From Paradesertivirga superstes (lineage in GTDB: Bacteria > Bacteroidota > Bacteroidia > Sphingobacteriales > Sphingobacteriaceae): a stretch of 64,000 nucleotides of DNA. The DNA is taken from assembly GCF_037622515.1 (NCBI RefSeq), contig NZ_JBBJCN010000004.1:1-64000 (forward strand), in the 5' to 3' direction. A model generated the notes under the pieces. The model saw nothing but the letters and a program-made list of their open reading frames with translations, made no database searches and had not been told where the DNA came from. This document shows positions 55,932 to 64,000 of the stretch, piece after piece (position 1 is the stretch's first letter; the number at the start of each line of letters is the position of its first letter). A program made the position numbers and the translations under genes.

Positions 55932-57059
55932 TTATCCTACTTTTCTAAATGCTGGCTTCGGAATCTCCAGATGTCCTCTTAAGGTATCCCCCTCATACTC
56001 GGTCTTAAAAACACCACGCTCCTGTAAGATCGGAACCACCAGTTCGATAAAATCCCTCAATCCGTGCGGGTGGTCCTGCCTGACCATCAGCATATCCATC
56101 GCACCGGATTCATACCATAAAGCTACCTGAGCGGCGACCCGCTCTGCCGAACCAAAGAAGAGCGGTACCGGTATGCTGTTCCTTGGACTAAATGCCAGCA
56201 GTTGCTTATATTTAGCCACCGCTTCTTCATCGGTATTGCCTACTATAGGGTTTTGGCTGGTGATCACTACAAAGTCTTCCGGGCGACGTCCTTTCTCGGC
56301 TAACCGTGCCCTTATGCCATTTGCTACTTGCATAGTATCTTCCATCGTTTGCCCATGTATAAAGGCCCCGTCGGTAAAGCTTGACGCATGATCCATAAAG
56401 GTGCCCGAACTGCCAGCGGTATAGAGTACCGGCCTGCCCTGCACCGAACGGCTCAGGTTTAATGGTCCCGCGACTGAAAAATACTTTCCCCGGTAATTCA
56501 GCGTATGCATTTTGTTGGGGTTCAGGTACACTCCCCGTTGTTTATCGCGAATGAAAGCATCATCTTCGTAAGTATCCCAAAGGCCGATCAGAATCTCCAT
56601 AAATTCCTTGTTCATCGGGTATTGATCAGCCTTGGTTAAATGACCTCGACTGAAATTGACCATACCGCCGGGATTGGAGGTAACTGCGTTAACAGAGGCC
56701 CGACCTTTACTAATCTTATCGAGCGACAAAACCTGCCTGGCCACGTTGTAAGGATCAGTATAGGAAGTAGCAATTGTGGCTGATAAACCAATCTTTTCGG
56801 TTTTCGTGCTGATGGCCGACATGATAGTCATGCCCTCGAACATGCTTAGGTAATGTGGGATATTGCCCGCACCAACATGGCTGACATCGACCAGGAAAAG
56901 CGTATCAAATTTTGCAGCCTCGGCAAGCTGCGCTTGCTGGATATAAAAGTCTATATTCTCACTGGCGTCCGAGGGAATGTCCGGATGCTGCCAGCCCACA
57001 AAGTTCCAGCCGGTGCCATCAATATTTGCAGCCAGCTTTAATTTTTTTCTTTCGCTCAT
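55932..57059 (-). CDS. Flavin monooxygenase, NtaA/SnaA/DszA type (LLM class), shortened
   Basis: 375 residues, luciferase-like TIM barrel (GTGWNFVGWQHPDIPSDAS; FDTLFLVDVSHVG; GRASVNAVTSNPGG). Relatives are usually ~430-450 residues; between AVAKYKQLLAF and VPLFFGSAERVAAQVALW about 60 residues seem absent. It uses FMNH2 from a partner reductase to oxidise small substrates. Overlaps the previous gene by 4 bp. Confidence 0.87.
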   Translation of the reverse strand: MSERKKLKLAANIDGTGWNFVGWQHPDIPSDASENIDFYIQQAQLAEAAKFDTLFLVDVSHVGAGNIPHYLSMFEGMTIMSAISTKTEKIGLSATIATSYTDPYNVARQVLSLDKISKGRASVNAVTSNPGGMVNFSRGHLTKADQYPMNKEFMEILIGLWDTYEDDAFIRDKQRGVYLNPNKMHTLNYRGKYFSVAGPLNLSRSVQGRPVLYTAGSSGTFMDHASSFTDGAFIHGQTMEDTMQVANGIRARLAEKGRRPEDFVVITSQNPIVGNTDEEAVAKYKQLLAFSPRNSIPVPLFFGSAERVAAQVALWYESGAMDMLMVRQDHPHGLRDFIELVVPILQERGVFKTEYEGDTLRGHLEIPKPAFRKVG

Positions 57060-58096
57060 TTTGAAACTGTTTGATGAGCACGAGAAGCTTCTGCGTTGAC
57101 ATCATTCATAACTTCTGAAAAAAGCTGAATCGACTTTATCCGGTCTTCCTGGCTATGTGTAGGGGTTACAACGATCAGTTCATCTACTTTCGTGTCGTTC
57201 ACAAATGCCTGAACCTGCTCTTTTACGGTTTGTTTGCTACCTATAAAGGAGTATTTCAGCATTTGATGCACTGCAGGGTGTTGCAGCATGCCTCTCAATT
57301 CCTCCGTCATGGCAGTTGGCGGATGCAGTGCAGTTGTGGTTCCGGTTAGTACCCCAACAAACATCCTTATCAGCGTGGTAAATAAACGCTCGGCTTGTTC
57401 ATCTGTATCTGCAACAAATACATTGATCCCCGCTATGGTATAAGGGCTTTCTAAAGCTGCAGATGGTTGGAATTCTTCGTGGTAGATGTGCAGGGCGTCA
57501 AGTAAATGCGTAGAGGCAAAGTGGCTCGCAAATGCATAAGGCAAGCCTTTCTGGGCTGCTAAGTGTGCGCTGTCAGTGCTAGATCCTAATATATATAGGG
57601 GTACATCAGTCCCTTCGGCGATAGCTGCCCTCACTTTTGAACCACTATTACCGCGAGAAAAGTAATTTTGAATTTTCTCAATTTCTTTAGGGAAAGAATG
57701 AGCAGCCAGCATGAAATCTGACCGGATAGCCTGGGCAGTTGCCGTGTCTGTACCCGGTGCCCTGCCCAAACCCAAGTCGATGCGGCCGGGATACAAATGT
57801 GCCAGGGTGCCAAACTGCTCAGCAATCACTAAGGGCGAATGGTTAGGGAGCATAATGCCGCCCGAACCCACTCTGATGGTTTCGGTGTTTCCGGCCACGT
57901 AGCCTATCAGTAGTGCCGGCGCATTACTGCCGACATGTTCCGAATTGTGATGTTCGGCAAACCAGATCCTCATATAACCCAACCCTTCTGCTTCTTTGGC
58001 CAAAGCCAGGGAATTGTTCAGCGTTTGTTTGATGGTACTGCCCTCGGGCACAAGTGCCAGTTCTAAAATGGAATAAGCAATATCTTGTGGTTTCAT
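57056..58096 (-). CDS. LLM-class flavin-dependent oxidoreductase (MsnO8-like)
   Basis: 346 residues from the ATG at 58096 (MKPQDIAYSILELAL). Luciferase-like barrel: RIWFAEHHNSEHVG, VGSGGIMLPNHSPLVIAEQFGTLA, GRIDLGLGRAPG. Substrate unknown. Its start is 4 bp after the OsmC stop (58101); it overlaps the next gene by 4 bp. Confidence 0.9.
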   Translation of the reverse strand: MKPQDIAYSILELALVPEGSTIKQTLNNSLALAKEAEGLGYMRIWFAEHHNSEHVGSNAPALLIGYVAGNTETIRVGSGGIMLPNHSPLVIAEQFGTLAHLYPGRIDLGLGRAPGTDTATAQAIRSDFMLAAHSFPKEIEKIQNYFSRGNSGSKVRAAIAEGTDVPLYILGSSTDSAHLAAQKGLPYAFASHFASTHLLDALHIYHEEFQPSAALESPYTIAGINVFVADTDEQAERLFTTLIRMFVGVLTGTTTALHPPTAMTEELRGMLQHPAVHQMLKYSFIGSKQTVKEQVQAFVNDTKVDELIVVTPTHSQEDRIKSIQLFSEVMNDVNAEASRAHQTVSK

Positions 58097-58100
58097 TATT

Positions 58101-58523
58101 TTAACTATTTGTTGTAACAAGGCTTACCTCGATGTTATTCCTGGTGGCATTGGAATAGGGGCATACCTGATGTGCACGTTCAGTAAGTCGTTGCGCTTCT
58201 TCAATAGAAACATCTGAAATATTTACCGCAAGTTCAACTGCCAGTCCGAATGCACCACCTTCGAGAGGGCCGATTGACACTTTTGCAATGACTGAAGTTT
58301 TGCCAGTTTTTGCTTTTTCTAAGCGGATGGTATGGTTTAGCGCACTATCAAAACAAGCAGCGTAACCTGCTGCAAATAATTGCTCTGGATTAGTGTATTC
58401 ATCATTTGCACCTCCCATTGCTTTGGGTGCTCTTACCTGTATATCCAAAACGCCATTATCACTTTTTACCTGGCCCTCTCTACCTCCGGTAGCTGTGGCA
58501 ACTGCTGTGTATAGAACTTTCAT
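58101..58523 (-). CDS. Organic hydroperoxide resistance protein (Ohr/OsmC)
   Basis: 140 residues. Both redox cysteines are visible: AAGYAACFDSAL (near 56) and HQVCPYSNATR (near 119), with the Ohr-type FAAGYAACF context. It reduces organic peroxides. Confidence 0.93.
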   Translation of the reverse strand: MKVLYTAVATATGGREGQVKSDNGVLDIQVRAPKAMGGANDEYTNPEQLFAAGYAACFDSALNHTIRLEKAKTGKTSVIAKVSIGPLEGGAFGLAVELAVNISDVSIEEAQRLTERAHQVCPYSNATRNNIEVSLVTTNS

Positions 58524-58548
58524 TGTTATTTGTTGTTAGATTTTCATT

Positions 58549-59292
58549 CTACTTTTTACCCATCTGTAATTCACGGTTTCCAGCTAAGATTTCTTCATAG
58601 GCAGGCCAGGTACCTTTACTCTTCAGTCTATCCATGATCCGATCCCGGATGGCTGGAGCTTTTCCTTTTTCAGCGTCAGCAAGTGCCTGTTTTAATTCTG
58701 TTTCATTTAGTTCCGTACAATAAGCCGGGGTGCCTGGCTGCTGCAGCCAGGATTCGGCCAGACTTCCGGCATCCACGGTATCAAAACCTGTAAGATCAAC
58801 CAATTGAGCGACTACTTTTTTATGTTCCTGGTTATCCCCAGCTATAGAGATTGCTATTCGATCGTCTGCACCGGCTGCTTTGCCTTTATGTTTCAAGGTA
58901 TATTCTAAAATGTTATTAAACACCTTAACAAGCGGGCGATTCAACATTCCGGAAATATATTCGCTTTCGGACATCTGCTCTAATTCTGCTATCTCACCAT
59001 CCCTGAAAGGATAGTAGTTCGAAGTATCCATAACTACTACATCCTGAGGTACCTCTTTCAATAAGTCGTTCGGCAGATCTTTATAAGCATTAAATGGCAT
59101 AGAGAAGATGATGGCATCTACATCTTTCACAACATCTTGTATGGTTGCAGCAGTTGCGCCCAAGCTGGCAGCAATTTTTTCTAATTCAGGCATTGCCCTG
59201 GTGTTGGTTACTTTTATATAATGCCCGGCTTGAGATAATTTCTTTGCCAAAATGCTTCCTATGGAACCTGTTCCAACTATTCCTATTTTCAT
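58549..59292 (-). CDS. NADP-dependent oxidoreductase (F420-reductase-like fold)
   Basis: 247 residues. Rossmann motif GIVGTGSIGSILAKKL, then VTNTRAMPEL, resembling the NADPH:F420 oxidoreductase family; F420 is not expected here, so the true partner is unknown. Shares the operon of redox proteins, 25 bp before osmC. Confidence 0.87.
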   Translation of the reverse strand: MKIGIVGTGSIGSILAKKLSQAGHYIKVTNTRAMPELEKIAASLGATAATIQDVVKDVDAIIFSMPFNAYKDLPNDLLKEVPQDVVVMDTSNYYPFRDGEIAELEQMSESEYISGMLNRPLVKVFNNILEYTLKHKGKAAGADDRIAISIAGDNQEHKKVVAQLVDLTGFDTVDAGSLAESWLQQPGTPAYCTELNETELKQALADAEKGKAPAIRDRIMDRLKSKGTWPAYEEILAGNRELQMGKK

Positions 59293-59370
59293 ATCTTTCT
59301 ATGTTTAGTTTCTATTTTAAACCCGTGGGTCGATTCCTTACTGGTCCGGAACACCGATGCTCCCTATATT

Positions 59371-60075
59371 TTATTGATGAAAAGTGACATTGTGCGAAAG
59401 TGGATCACGTCCTAATCTAAACGAATTGCCTGGCGCATCTGGGTCGGCATAGCCGAATGAAATCCCGAACAACATTTTAAGTTCGTTAGGCACGTTCAAT
59501 ATTTCCCTTATGGTTCCAGCGAAAAAGCCCAGCGATGTCTGCGGGATACCAGCAAGACCATGCGCTGTAAGAGATAAGAGAAACGTTTGCCCATACATTC
59601 CTATATCGCTGCCTACACGAACATTATCGCCAAAAGACGGCATGAATGGTATGGCAATATGTGGGGCATTAAAGAACTTATAATTAAGATCTGAAACTTC
59701 TTTTCGGCCTTCTTTGTTATCACGTTTAACATCAAATGCCTCATACATTGTCTTAGCCAGATTAAAGTAGCGTTCCTGGTAACGACCGTGATATTCATCC
59801 GTTTCAAAGCTAAAATCCGGCGATAACCTTCCAGCCTTGTTTGCTCTTACGAGAGCCTCCGAAAGTTCTTTGAGTTTGTCTCCTGAAACGATATGCGTTT
59901 CCCATGGTTGCGTATTGCAATTCGATGGTGCCATTTGCGCGTCTTCCAAAACGGAGGTAATCATGTCACCTGGCACTGCTGTTCGCAAAAAGCCCCGGCA
60001 TGATTTTCTTAAATGCAGTACTTCTTTAAATGTATAGGTGTCTGGTTGTATTCTTTCTGATATTGCTGTTTCCAT
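59371..60075 (-). CDS. Nitroreductase family protein
   Basis: 234 residues from the ATG at 60075. FMN-binding fold: FLRTAVPGDMITSVLEDAQMAPSNCNTQPWETHIV, and GIPQTSLGFFAG with a GIPQTSLG-like late motif. First gene of the six-gene operon, divergent from the HxlR regulator. Confidence 0.92.
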   Translation of the reverse strand: METAISERIQPDTYTFKEVLHLRKSCRGFLRTAVPGDMITSVLEDAQMAPSNCNTQPWETHIVSGDKLKELSEALVRANKAGRLSPDFSFETDEYHGRYQERYFNLAKTMYEAFDVKRDNKEGRKEVSDLNYKFFNAPHIAIPFMPSFGDNVRVGSDIGMYGQTFLLSLTAHGLAGIPQTSLGFFAGTIREILNVPNELKMLFGISFGYADPDAPGNSFRLGRDPLSHNVTFHQ

Positions 60076-60137
60076 AATGAAATGTTTTATAAATCGAATA
60101 TGCAAACTTCCACAAAATATGCTTTACTTTGTATAGT

Positions 60138-60155
60138 GCTTTCCTAAAGGAAAGC
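60138..60155. promoter_or_regulatory. Palindromic operator between nitroreductase operon and hxlR gene
   Basis: GCTTTCCTAAAGGAAAGC: 7-bp arms around TAAA. Only ~75 bp separates the two divergent genes, so a dimeric HxlR protein could control both. Confidence 0.65.
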
Positions 60156-60180
60156 GATTTATTATTTTCAAAAGACTATT

Positions 60181-60528
60181 ATGGCGGTAAAAAGAGGTTA
60201 TAACGATTGCATAAGTACCATCAATCCGGTGCGGGATTTCCTGGATGTAATGAGCGGTAAGTGGAAACTTCCAATAATTGTGTCTATCGGTGTAGGCAAT
60301 GATAGATTTGTTGATATCCAGGAAAGCATACCCGGCATTACTCCAAAGGTTTTGGCTAAAGAGTTAAAAGAGCTGGAACTGCACCAACTTATTAAAAGAA
60401 CCGTGATAGGGGATTATCCGGTAAGAATTACATACACTCAGGAGCCTTATGCGGATACGTTAACGCCGATCATTTATGCAATGAGAGACTGGGGCATTAG
60501 CCACCGTAAAAAGGTACTAAGCACTTAA
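60181..60528 (+). CDS. HxlR-family winged-helix regulator with one N-terminal cysteine
   Basis: 115 residues. GKWKLPIIVSI and GITPKVLAKELKELELHQLIKRT mark HxlR. The only Cys is residue 10, just before the first helix, as in the redox-sensing YodB/HypR/QorR group where it reacts with quinones or disulfide stress. It likely represses the divergent redox operon until modified. Confidence 0.88.
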   Translation: MAVKRGYNDCISTINPVRDFLDVMSGKWKLPIIVSIGVGNDRFVDIQESIPGITPKVLAKELKELELHQLIKRTVIGDYPVRITYTQEPYADTLTPIIYAMRDWGISHRKKVLST

Positions 60529-60807
60529 TTAGAATAATTTATAAATCCCTGGATAATTAAGAACAAAGCATCTGATGTTTTTCACATTCTTCCTAAGTTC
60601 CTCCTCGGAATCGATAAAAGTTTCTAATCTTTTTCTTAGTCCGATGCGAAAAGCATGATAATTTGCATTATAAGGCCCCATTGTGCCTATAAGCCTCTTA
60701 ATTTCTCTGCTTTGATTTACGAACTTAAAATTAAACCTTGCGTTAACTAAAATATTCTTTCGCCAGTTGTGGCTAATACTCCTCCACCAAGGTAATAAGT
60801 CATCCAT
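60529..60807 (-). CDS. Hypothetical small protein, possible fragment
   Basis: 92 residues beginning MDDLLPWWRSISHNWRKNIL, a style seen at the start of Bacteroidota leucine-rich-repeat proteins, but no repeats follow. Its stop abuts the hxlR stop. Basic, no membrane segment. Perhaps truncated. Confidence 0.4.
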   Translation of the reverse strand: MDDLLPWWRSISHNWRKNILVNARFNFKFVNQSREIKRLIGTMGPYNANYHAFRIGLRKRLETFIDSEEELRKNVKNIRCFVLNYPGIYKLF

Positions 60808-61040
60808 ACAGATGATTCAAAAGATTATCTTACCGTAAAGATCTGACCTCTACTTTGCTGCTTGTTTCTTCTTCGTTGCCCCTTCGGTTTACGATAGCAA
60901 TACGACAGGTGCACGTCTGAAAGGGCGAATGTATTAGGCTTCTAATTGTGAAGAGTGGTTGAACTGATTTTGATTCGAAACGGTTGAAGAGGAGCCGTTC
61001 TAAAATTATTCACACAAACATGCTTAAGATAATAAACAAG

Positions 61041-61130
61041 AATCACTCGCAAATACCTCGGTCTTGCGAATGATTTGTACCCCTGACCGGGAATACTTTG
61101 AACACTTAGAATGCTTTCTAATGATTCTGG
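61041..61130 (-). repeat. Dispersed repeat copy 2 with hairpin
   Basis: On the minus strand ATCATTAGAAAGCATTC, AAGTGTTCAAAGTATTCCCG matches 51403-51452, followed like copy 1 by a hairpin: AATCATTCGCAA / TTGCGAGTGATT (61041-61075). The rest of 60808-61342 holds no recognised gene; an ORF at 61024-61257 is not credible. Confidence 0.6.
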
Positions 61131-61342
61131 AACTCGTTATTGATGATTTGAAGGGGAAAGGATTTATAGAATGATAAAATTTTAAGGCTCGGTTGAGGAG
61201 GTTATGCTCAATAAACATCTTCTGACCGGACCAACTTTGAACCAAAAATTTGGACATTAATAAATAGGAGTTTTTGTTGTATGTAACCCTTATTTTTCAA
61301 TTGCACAATTAGATTAGTGTCTGCCATCGGCTGACTTGCTAT

Positions 61343-61582
61343 TTATTCAAAATCTGATGCGACTATAAGTTCTGTTAGTCCTATTGCAGTGCTTTTTGCA
61401 TCTGAAAATGGCAGCCCTGGATCTGTTTGTCCTTCGAAACGATAATGCTTATCAACTATAAATTCTTCGGGATGGATTTGCAGGGTGTTTTCATGACAAA
61501 CCAGGCAATTATCGTTCAGATTAAAGTCGACGGTATAACCTTTTTCTTTTAGATTGTTTAGCACTTTACTAACTGTAGTCAT
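61343..61582 (-). CDS. Small conserved Bacteroidota protein (often named phosphoribosylpyrophosphate synthetase-like)
   Basis: 79 residues from the ATG at 61582 (MTTVSKVLNNLKEKGYTVDFNLNDN). CLVCHENTLQIHPEEFIVDKHYRFEGQTDP is recognisable. The common name is a misnomer: no PRPP motif is present. Function unknown. Confidence 0.65.
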   Translation of the reverse strand: MTTVSKVLNNLKEKGYTVDFNLNDNCLVCHENTLQIHPEEFIVDKHYRFEGQTDPGLPFSDAKSTAIGLTELIVASDFE

Positions 61583-61643
61583 TGATTGCTCAAACAATTG
61601 GTGACGGAACTTATTATAGTATAGTATTTTAGCCAATAGTTGT

Positions 61644-62432
61644 ATGTTAAGAAGTATGTATAGCTTAATTGGATTCACCATATGGGCAACTGATGGGGAA
61701 ATAGGCAGAGTAAAGAACTTTTATTTTGACGATGAAACCTGGAAGATACGCTACCTAATAGTAAAAACGGGTAGTTGGCTATTTGGAAGAAAGGTACTGG
61801 TTTCTCCTGTGGCACTGAAAACACCTTTTTGGGATGCTGAAAGCTTCCCAGTAAATCTTAGCAAAGATCAAGTTAGAAATAGCCCGGATATCGACACTGA
61901 AAAACCTGTCTCCCGTCAGCAGGAACAAGATTTACATCATCATTACTCATGGCCATATGACGATAATTCACGTCTCGCTTCTATATCAACCGGTACGATT
62001 GGTGGAGTTATCCCTCCCTCAATGCCTTCTAAAAATAAGATTTCAGAAGAAGTTCGGAATGAAGATGATTTTTCCGATCAGGAGACTTCTGTCGCCGTTA
62101 CTAACAGCGACCCGCATCTAAGGAGCTTTAAGGAAGTAGTTGGCTATAAAATCTTTACCTCTGAGCATAAAATTGGCAGAGTTGATGACTTTTTAATGGA
62201 CAACGATTGGAGCATTCCTTATATGGTTATTGAAACGGGCAAGTGGCATCCTGGCAAGAGAATCGTAACAAGTACCGGAAAGGTGCAAAGAATTGAATGG
62301 AAAGACTCATCTGTATTTATTAATGAAAAGCTGGACTCGTTGAAAAACTCCTTGGAGTATGATTACACACAGCTCACTAATCAAAGTTTTGAACGGAATT
62401 TAATTGCCAGTTTTAAAAATCCAGTTTTATGA
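61644..62432 (+). CDS. Double PRC-barrel domain protein
   Basis: 262 residues with two PRC-barrel units (~8-75: GFTIWATDGEIGRVKNFYFDD; ~165-235: GYKIFTSEHKIGRVDDFLMDN), separated by a low-complexity acidic linker. Similar proteins are linked to stress responses in Bacteroidota; the role is unknown. Followed by an overlapping short ORF. Confidence 0.85.
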   Translation: MLRSMYSLIGFTIWATDGEIGRVKNFYFDDETWKIRYLIVKTGSWLFGRKVLVSPVALKTPFWDAESFPVNLSKDQVRNSPDIDTEKPVSRQQEQDLHHHYSWPYDDNSRLASISTGTIGGVIPPSMPSKNKISEEVRNEDDFSDQETSVAVTNSDPHLRSFKEVVGYKIFTSEHKIGRVDDFLMDNDWSIPYMVIETGKWHPGKRIVTSTGKVQRIEWKDSSVFINEKLDSLKNSLEYDYTQLTNQSFERNLIASFKNPVL

Positions 62433-62675
62433 AACCCTTCAAATATCAATTCATAAACGACGCAAGATTATTTGAGATATGCCAGGACATAAAAGGCAAA
62501 GACGAACTTTATTCAATGTTCGAAGTACACTTAAAATGGAAGCCATTATGAGTACTTATATAAAAACAATGCAACGGGTGAATATACCTCTACGCCCGAG
62601 TCGCAACTAACTCCGAAAGAAATAGCTGATTTAGGTGAAGTAATCGACAAGGAATTAATTAAGCAGGATAGATAA
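62429..62675 (+). pseudogene. Small ORF after PRC gene, possible frameshift
   Basis: Start overlaps the PRC stop (ATGA). MKPFKYQFINDARLFEIC ... FEVHLKWKPL stops at 62551. A shifted frame continues HYEYLYKNNATGEYTSTPESQLTPKEIADLGEVIDKELIK to 62675. Together they look like one ~80-residue protein with one frameshift. Family unknown. Confidence 0.45.
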
Positions 62676-62799
62676 TTATTCTACTTTGAATGACTCGGCT
62701 GCCTGTAAACACATAAGAGTAAACAAATATTTTCAATCCGCTTTTTTTAATCGTGAACAATTGCGGTAAAGGGAGAATTCATCTCTTTATAAGGAACAG

Positions 62800-63245
62800 T
62801 TAAGGCTTCATCAAGTGAAAATTTTTCTTAAATGGAACTGAAAAAACTTCCAGAGAGTCTTTCCGCTTACTATTATCATTGAAATTATGGAGCTTTATCA
62901 AATAACCTGATACTCCTAAATTTTCAGCAATTTTCCTCTCAGTTTCTTCTCCCGATGTTGTCATTATGAATATTTCGATGTTTCTTAGCCTATCTTAATT
63001 CTCTTAAAAACTCTATGCCGTTCATCTTAGGCATATTCAAATCCAAAATGATCACTTCAGGTAGTGGTTCATTTGAAGCAAGCCTTTCATTTAACAGGTT
63101 CAAGCCTTCTAAACCGTTAAAGGCAGTACAGAGCTCATACTCAAAATCAAGTTTATTTAAAGAGCGCTGAACACTTATTACATCAGCTCATCGTCTTCTA
63201 AGTAAAATAGTATTTTATTGTTAGGTGCTTTTACAACGAATTGCG
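62800..63245 (-). pseudogene. Broken response regulator (CheY-like)
   Basis: Minus-strand pieces read NNKILFYLEDDELM, then in another frame VISVQRSLNKLDFEYELCTAFNGLEGL, PLPEVIILDLNMPKMNGIEFLREL (phospho-Asp), a stop, RLRNIEIFIMTTSGEETERKIAENLGVSGYLIKL and FHLMKP*. This is a receiver domain (IILDLNMP, TTSG, YLIK) with two frameshifts/stops. No intact start found. 62676-62799 shows nothing else. Confidence 0.7.
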
Positions 63246-63276
63246 TTCTTTTTACGTTCAGATATTAATCTAATTG

Positions 63277-64000
63277 CTATCTAACAAAGATTGTTCTCAG
63301 GATCTTTCCAATTTTACTTAATGGGCTTTTCCGAGCAATAGGTCCTATAAGAGAAGAGTCTGATTGCAAAATATCTTCCATATTTGGATTCTGATCCAAT
63401 TGTTTGGGATATAAAATCATAAAACTATTGGCTTGAAAATAAGAACTAAGATAATAAGGTAACTTCTCAAGGTATTGATTGTATGAAACGTTTCCTTTCC
63501 TGGAACTAATGATTACAAATAGGTCATTCGCTTTTAGTTCGCGACTAAAAATCAAAAAATCGTCCCAATTATTAAAGTCAGTAAACTCCATTTTGGGGCC
63601 GTTAACAGTGTTTTCATAAACGGCTTTCAGTTTTGCTAATGTTTTATTTCCGGCATAGAAGGTAATCGGCATACCCGATGCTTTGGCAATAGTTGCCAAT
63701 TTCTCAAACCAATGCGAAAATCCAGGTTCAAACTCCGCTTTATCAGGTACCAGAACAACAATCTTCTTTAAAGTATTTAGAGGTTGTGCCGGTTTATAAA
63801 CGTAAATAGTATCCAGAATACTCTTTAAAATCTTCTCAGCAGTAGGCCCAAAGAAGGTTTGCTGATCTGCATTGTGAGGAAGTCCGATAAGAACGTCAGT
63901 GATGCTATGCTCTTTAATAGTATAAATAATTCCATGACTAATACTGATATCATATCGTGTAATTGGAATTAGTGCATTTCCTGTGGCCGAAGCATGATTC
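63277..64000 (-). CDS. Cation/proton antiporter C-terminal domain (5' partial)
   Basis: Open through the right edge. The visible ~240 residues form the cytoplasmic tail with universal-stress-protein-like folds (HSITDVLIGLPHNADQQTFFGPTAEKIL; KKIVVLVPDKAEFEPGFSHWFEKLATIAKASG), as in Kef/CPA2-type antiporters of Bacteroidota. The membrane part is off the window. Confidence 0.75.
   Translation of the reverse strand, partial: NHASATGNALIPITRYDISISHGIIYTIKEHSITDVLIGLPHNADQQTFFGPTAEKILKSILDTIYVYKPAQPLNTLKKIVVLVPDKAEFEPGFSHWFEKLATIAKASGMPITFYAGNKTLAKLKAVYENTVNGPKMEFTDFNNWDDFLIFSRELKANDLFVIISSRKGNVSYNQYLEKLPYYLSSYFQANSFMILYPKQLDQNPNMEDILQSDSSLIGPIARKSPLSKIGKILRTIFVR

Noticed and set aside
61024..61257. 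Minus-strand ORF of 77 codons
   Set aside because: It crosses the dispersed repeat and a hairpin and shows no family feature.

Overview
The window comes from the chromosome of a Bacteroidota bacterium, most likely a Sphingobacteriaceae relative (Pedobacter/Mucilaginibacter type). This rests on SusC/SusD pairs, a hybrid two-component sensor with a fused AraC domain, type 9 secretion sorting tails, a fused CcoNO cbb3 oxidase, TAnnTTTG-type promoter boxes and weak Shine-Dalgarno sites. No rRNA, tRNA, CRISPR array or intact insertion sequence was recognised.

Layout. 1-2.8 kb: the 3' end of a secreted MBG-repeat protein. 3.1-8 kb: an XRE-cupin regulator, a GH27 and a double GH43 enzyme. 8.2-9.9 kb: a DUF1778/GNAT toxin-antitoxin pair and a decayed outer-membrane barrel gene. 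9.9-16.3 kb: a six-gene operon on the minus strand encoding a membrane-bound, Rieske-containing molybdoenzyme complex (probably nitrate reductase) with a NarK transporter. 16.3-19.2 kb: small genes, a frameshifted lipoprotein and repeats. 19.2-27.8 kb: a cbb3 oxidase locus, ccoI-ccoS then ccoNO-ccoQ-ccoP-ccoG-ccoH and a DsbD/TauE-like membrane protein. 27.9-30.3 kb: a DUF1275 protein, a ketoacyl synthase and QueD. 30.7-52.9 kb: a pectin/galactan utilisation region (PL1-like lyase, AraC regulator, SusCD plus lipoprotein, hybrid sensor, GH53), interrupted at 46.4-51.2 kb by a copper-handling cluster. 53-54.7 kb: a TonB-plug protein between two copies of a ~130-bp repeat. 55-60.5 kb: a six-gene redox and electrophile-detoxification operon divergent from an HxlR regulator. 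60.5-64 kb: small genes, a PRC-barrel protein, a broken response regulator and the 3' end of a cation/proton antiporter.

The most interesting reading is regulatory. A Crp/Fnr-like palindrome (TGAyGAAraTCA) lies upstream of the nitrate-reductase-like operon, ccoI and ccoNO, and a related one lies upstream of queD. In the two cco cases the palindrome is exactly the same distance (51.5 bp, centre to box) from a TAnnTTTG-like box. This suggests one oxygen-responsive regulon joining the high-affinity oxidase to an unusual nitrate reductase built from a signal-less NasA/NapA-like catalytic subunit, a four-cluster ferredoxin, a Tat-exported Rieske protein and a NarI-like membrane subunit. Other notable items are a copper oxidase that ends in a CopB-like barrel, a NarK with a large soluble insert, an HxlR regulator with a single N-terminal cysteine and a palindromic operator, and several genes caught in decay. 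All calls are from reading the sequence; no database search was run.
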